Positions 63,801 to 64,000 of a stretch of DNA of 64,000 bases are shown here, piece after piece. The notes below the pieces were generated by a model. The model searched no databases. It was not told where the DNA came from and was given only the letters and a program-made list of their open reading frames with translations. How positions within the stretch are numbered: position 1 is the first letter of the stretch; every line of letters begins with the position of its first letter. This stretch comes from Nonomuraea solani (GTDB lineage Bacteria > Actinomycetota > Actinomycetes > Streptosporangiales > Streptosporangiaceae): contig NZ_FNVT01000010.1 of NCBI RefSeq assembly GCF_900108335.1, forward strand, positions 124,001 to 188,000, read 5' to 3'. The position numbers and the translations under genes were made by a program.

Positions 63801-64000
63801 ACGCCGAGGCCGGGCGGGCACGCGACGAGGTGTCCGAACGGTTCCGCCGGCTGGCGGCCGGGCACCTGCCGGCCGACGCGCGGGTGCCGGTCGAGCTGGC
63901 TCCGGACGCCGGAGTGCGGGCCGTCCTGGAGGCGGCCAGAGCCCTGGCCGAGGAGCTGGCCACGGTGCCCTACGAGCACAAGAACGTCAGGGAGGCCGAG
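60890..64000 (+). CDS. jetC: Wadjet type II JetC (TIGR02680), SMC/MukB-like ATPase, truncated by the window edge
   Basis: The frame stays open from ATG 60890 to the right edge (1037 codons); full proteins are around 1350 aa. It has an N-terminal ATPase head with Walker A GPNGSGKS (48-55). Long Ala/Glu/Arg-rich coiled coils follow (about 270-520 and 710-960), with a globular segment between them (LWRAVAFRSGLDPVAQAGVEAALEA) that resembles a hinge. Walker B should lie past the edge. It would extrude DNA loops so that JetD can cut small circular DNA. GGAGG precedes the ATG by 5 nt. Confidence 0.9.
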   Translation, partial: MTVTELTPARAAHGVDARWTPVRAGILNVWRYYDEVFEFHRGRLLLRGPNGSGKSKVLELLLPYVLDASLKPSRLSTFGGTERTMHWNLMGDGAGGATRVGYVWLEFRHADDRWFTCGARLQATIHTKNVTATYFTADARVDTPDGFRLTGDGGQPLTKAQLADELGSSGKVHESAESYRTVVRQTLYRALNEQRYDSLLTALRQLRTPKLSERLDPGLLSDLLSSALPPLGEGEIHEIAEGFERLDRQREELRLLDRDVEEADRLATRQRGYAQRVLRAAAAAVTSAGYTMDAAAAEAKAKREALKEAEGDLRAATARLGEEEAQELALAAQIDGLKESEAYQAGGDLHRLRTEAQAAHEAAARLRDQAGAAARSVTAKQELSAEAEGGARTAARLADRARTEARHAAERAGLLTVHEETERAESTEPSAEAEDGDAGVRRARELLRAAVTSRAAQIREVRAGALHHDEAINRRTTAEHDRDQARDDLTTAQATHDKAERLRDERARDLSAALGEWAAGCTQLQIDPGTLAGWAEDFERADDLVGTARTMAAVELAAREQHLRGVRDGLLAERAELVQERERLNDQTALEPPVPHTRTAADRLGRPGTPLWRAVAFRSGLDPVAQAGVEAALEAAGLLDLWLRPDGGFDPGEHDAFAVAALSKEAPGYSLAHVLLTEADSPVQADTVLSGIAFAPTAIGVDHPAVVGADGTWRLGPAAGRWVKPEPSYIGATARERARRRRIAELDDRLGEVAGRLAECDHLLAVIEGERETLAAEVRRRPDRRPYAEAVQELDGAVKRVALLEDQLRAYEQRLHEREREVGLSLRRLTELAARHALPTALPALDNLEAALRTAETTGTVWHDRRADARAARQRARLAVETAGEYEQLAVEAVERAEEAAAGAVVLAERLAAIESTVGVEHHRVLEQLQETQTAYQACRRLIKSGNDDLARLNARLGLLKGELGTTEDRHAEAGRARDEVSERFRRLAAGHLPADARVPVELAPDAGVRAVLEAARALAEELATVPYEHKNVREAE

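Noticed and set aside
60851-63979. 1042-codon minus-strand ORF
   Set aside because: Antisense of jetC, whose plus-strand frame has the Walker A motif and an operon overlap.

Overview
The window is very GC-rich, with dense coding, many GTG starts and 1-4 nt gene overlaps. It carries Ktr/Trk and Mrp ion transport, secreted tripeptidyl-aminopeptidase-like S33 hydrolases, SpoIIE/ANTAR/STAS signalling and DUF6328/DUF6289-type proteins. This points to the chromosome of a large-genome actinomycete. A Streptosporangiaceae member such as Nonomuraea would fit, but that is inference from gene content only. There is no rRNA, CRISPR array or transposase.

Layout. (1) 1-8.6 kb, minus strand: the start of a small His-rich protein behind an inverted repeat, then a signalling operon: a soluble poly-HAMP hybrid histidine kinase, an ANTAR-GAF-PAS-PP2C phosphatase and a SNF2 helicase. 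(2) 8.75-13.75 kb: a five-gene NikABCDE-type ABC importer behind a Nur-like box, so nickel uptake is likely; a STAS protein converges on it. (3) 14.2-18.9 kb, minus: an efflux module (ABC ATPase and permease, TetR, DHA2 MFS pump) with a 28-bp palindrome covering the MFS start region. (4) 19-21 kb: K+ uptake pair TrkH/TrkA. (5) 21.2-23.4 kb: NADAR, KptA RNA 2'-phosphotransferase and ADP-ribosylglycohydrolase side by side, an ADP-ribose/RNA-repair island. (6) 23.5-27 kb: a ferritin-like protein and a large FAD/Fe-S oxidoreductase. (7) 27.0-33.8 kb: ArsR regulator, an SRPBCC/AmiC-like fusion, an amidase and an IaaM-type tryptophan/phenylalanine 2-monooxygenase (together the indole-3-acetamide route), then a zincin resembling anthrax lethal factor around its zinc site. 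The amidase start region looks frameshifted. (8) 33.9-38.5 kb, minus: RecD2-like helicase, erythromycin-esterase-like protein, acetate kinase. (9) 38.6-42.6 kb: PaoABC-like molybdenum hydroxylase and a DUF6328 protein. (10) 42.6-48.8 kb, minus: complete Mrp operon (mnhAB fused, C, D, E, F, G) whose MnhC carries a long charged coiled coil. (11) 48.9-58.0 kb: a mixed accessory stretch with two S33 hydrolases, a D-arm-deficient tRNA-Val-like remnant, tandem secreted Cys-rich peptides, an XRE/NAD(P)H-quinone-oxidoreductase divergon, an SDR, a structured leader, CutA and an SRPBCC protein. (12) 58.1-64.0 kb: jetA, jetB and a truncated jetC of a type II Wadjet anti-plasmid system; jetD should lie just past the right edge.

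The most unusual units are the amide/auxin-type cassette with its fusion sensor and lethal-factor-like zincin, the ADP-ribose/KptA island, the MnhC coiled-coil extension, and the Wadjet operon.
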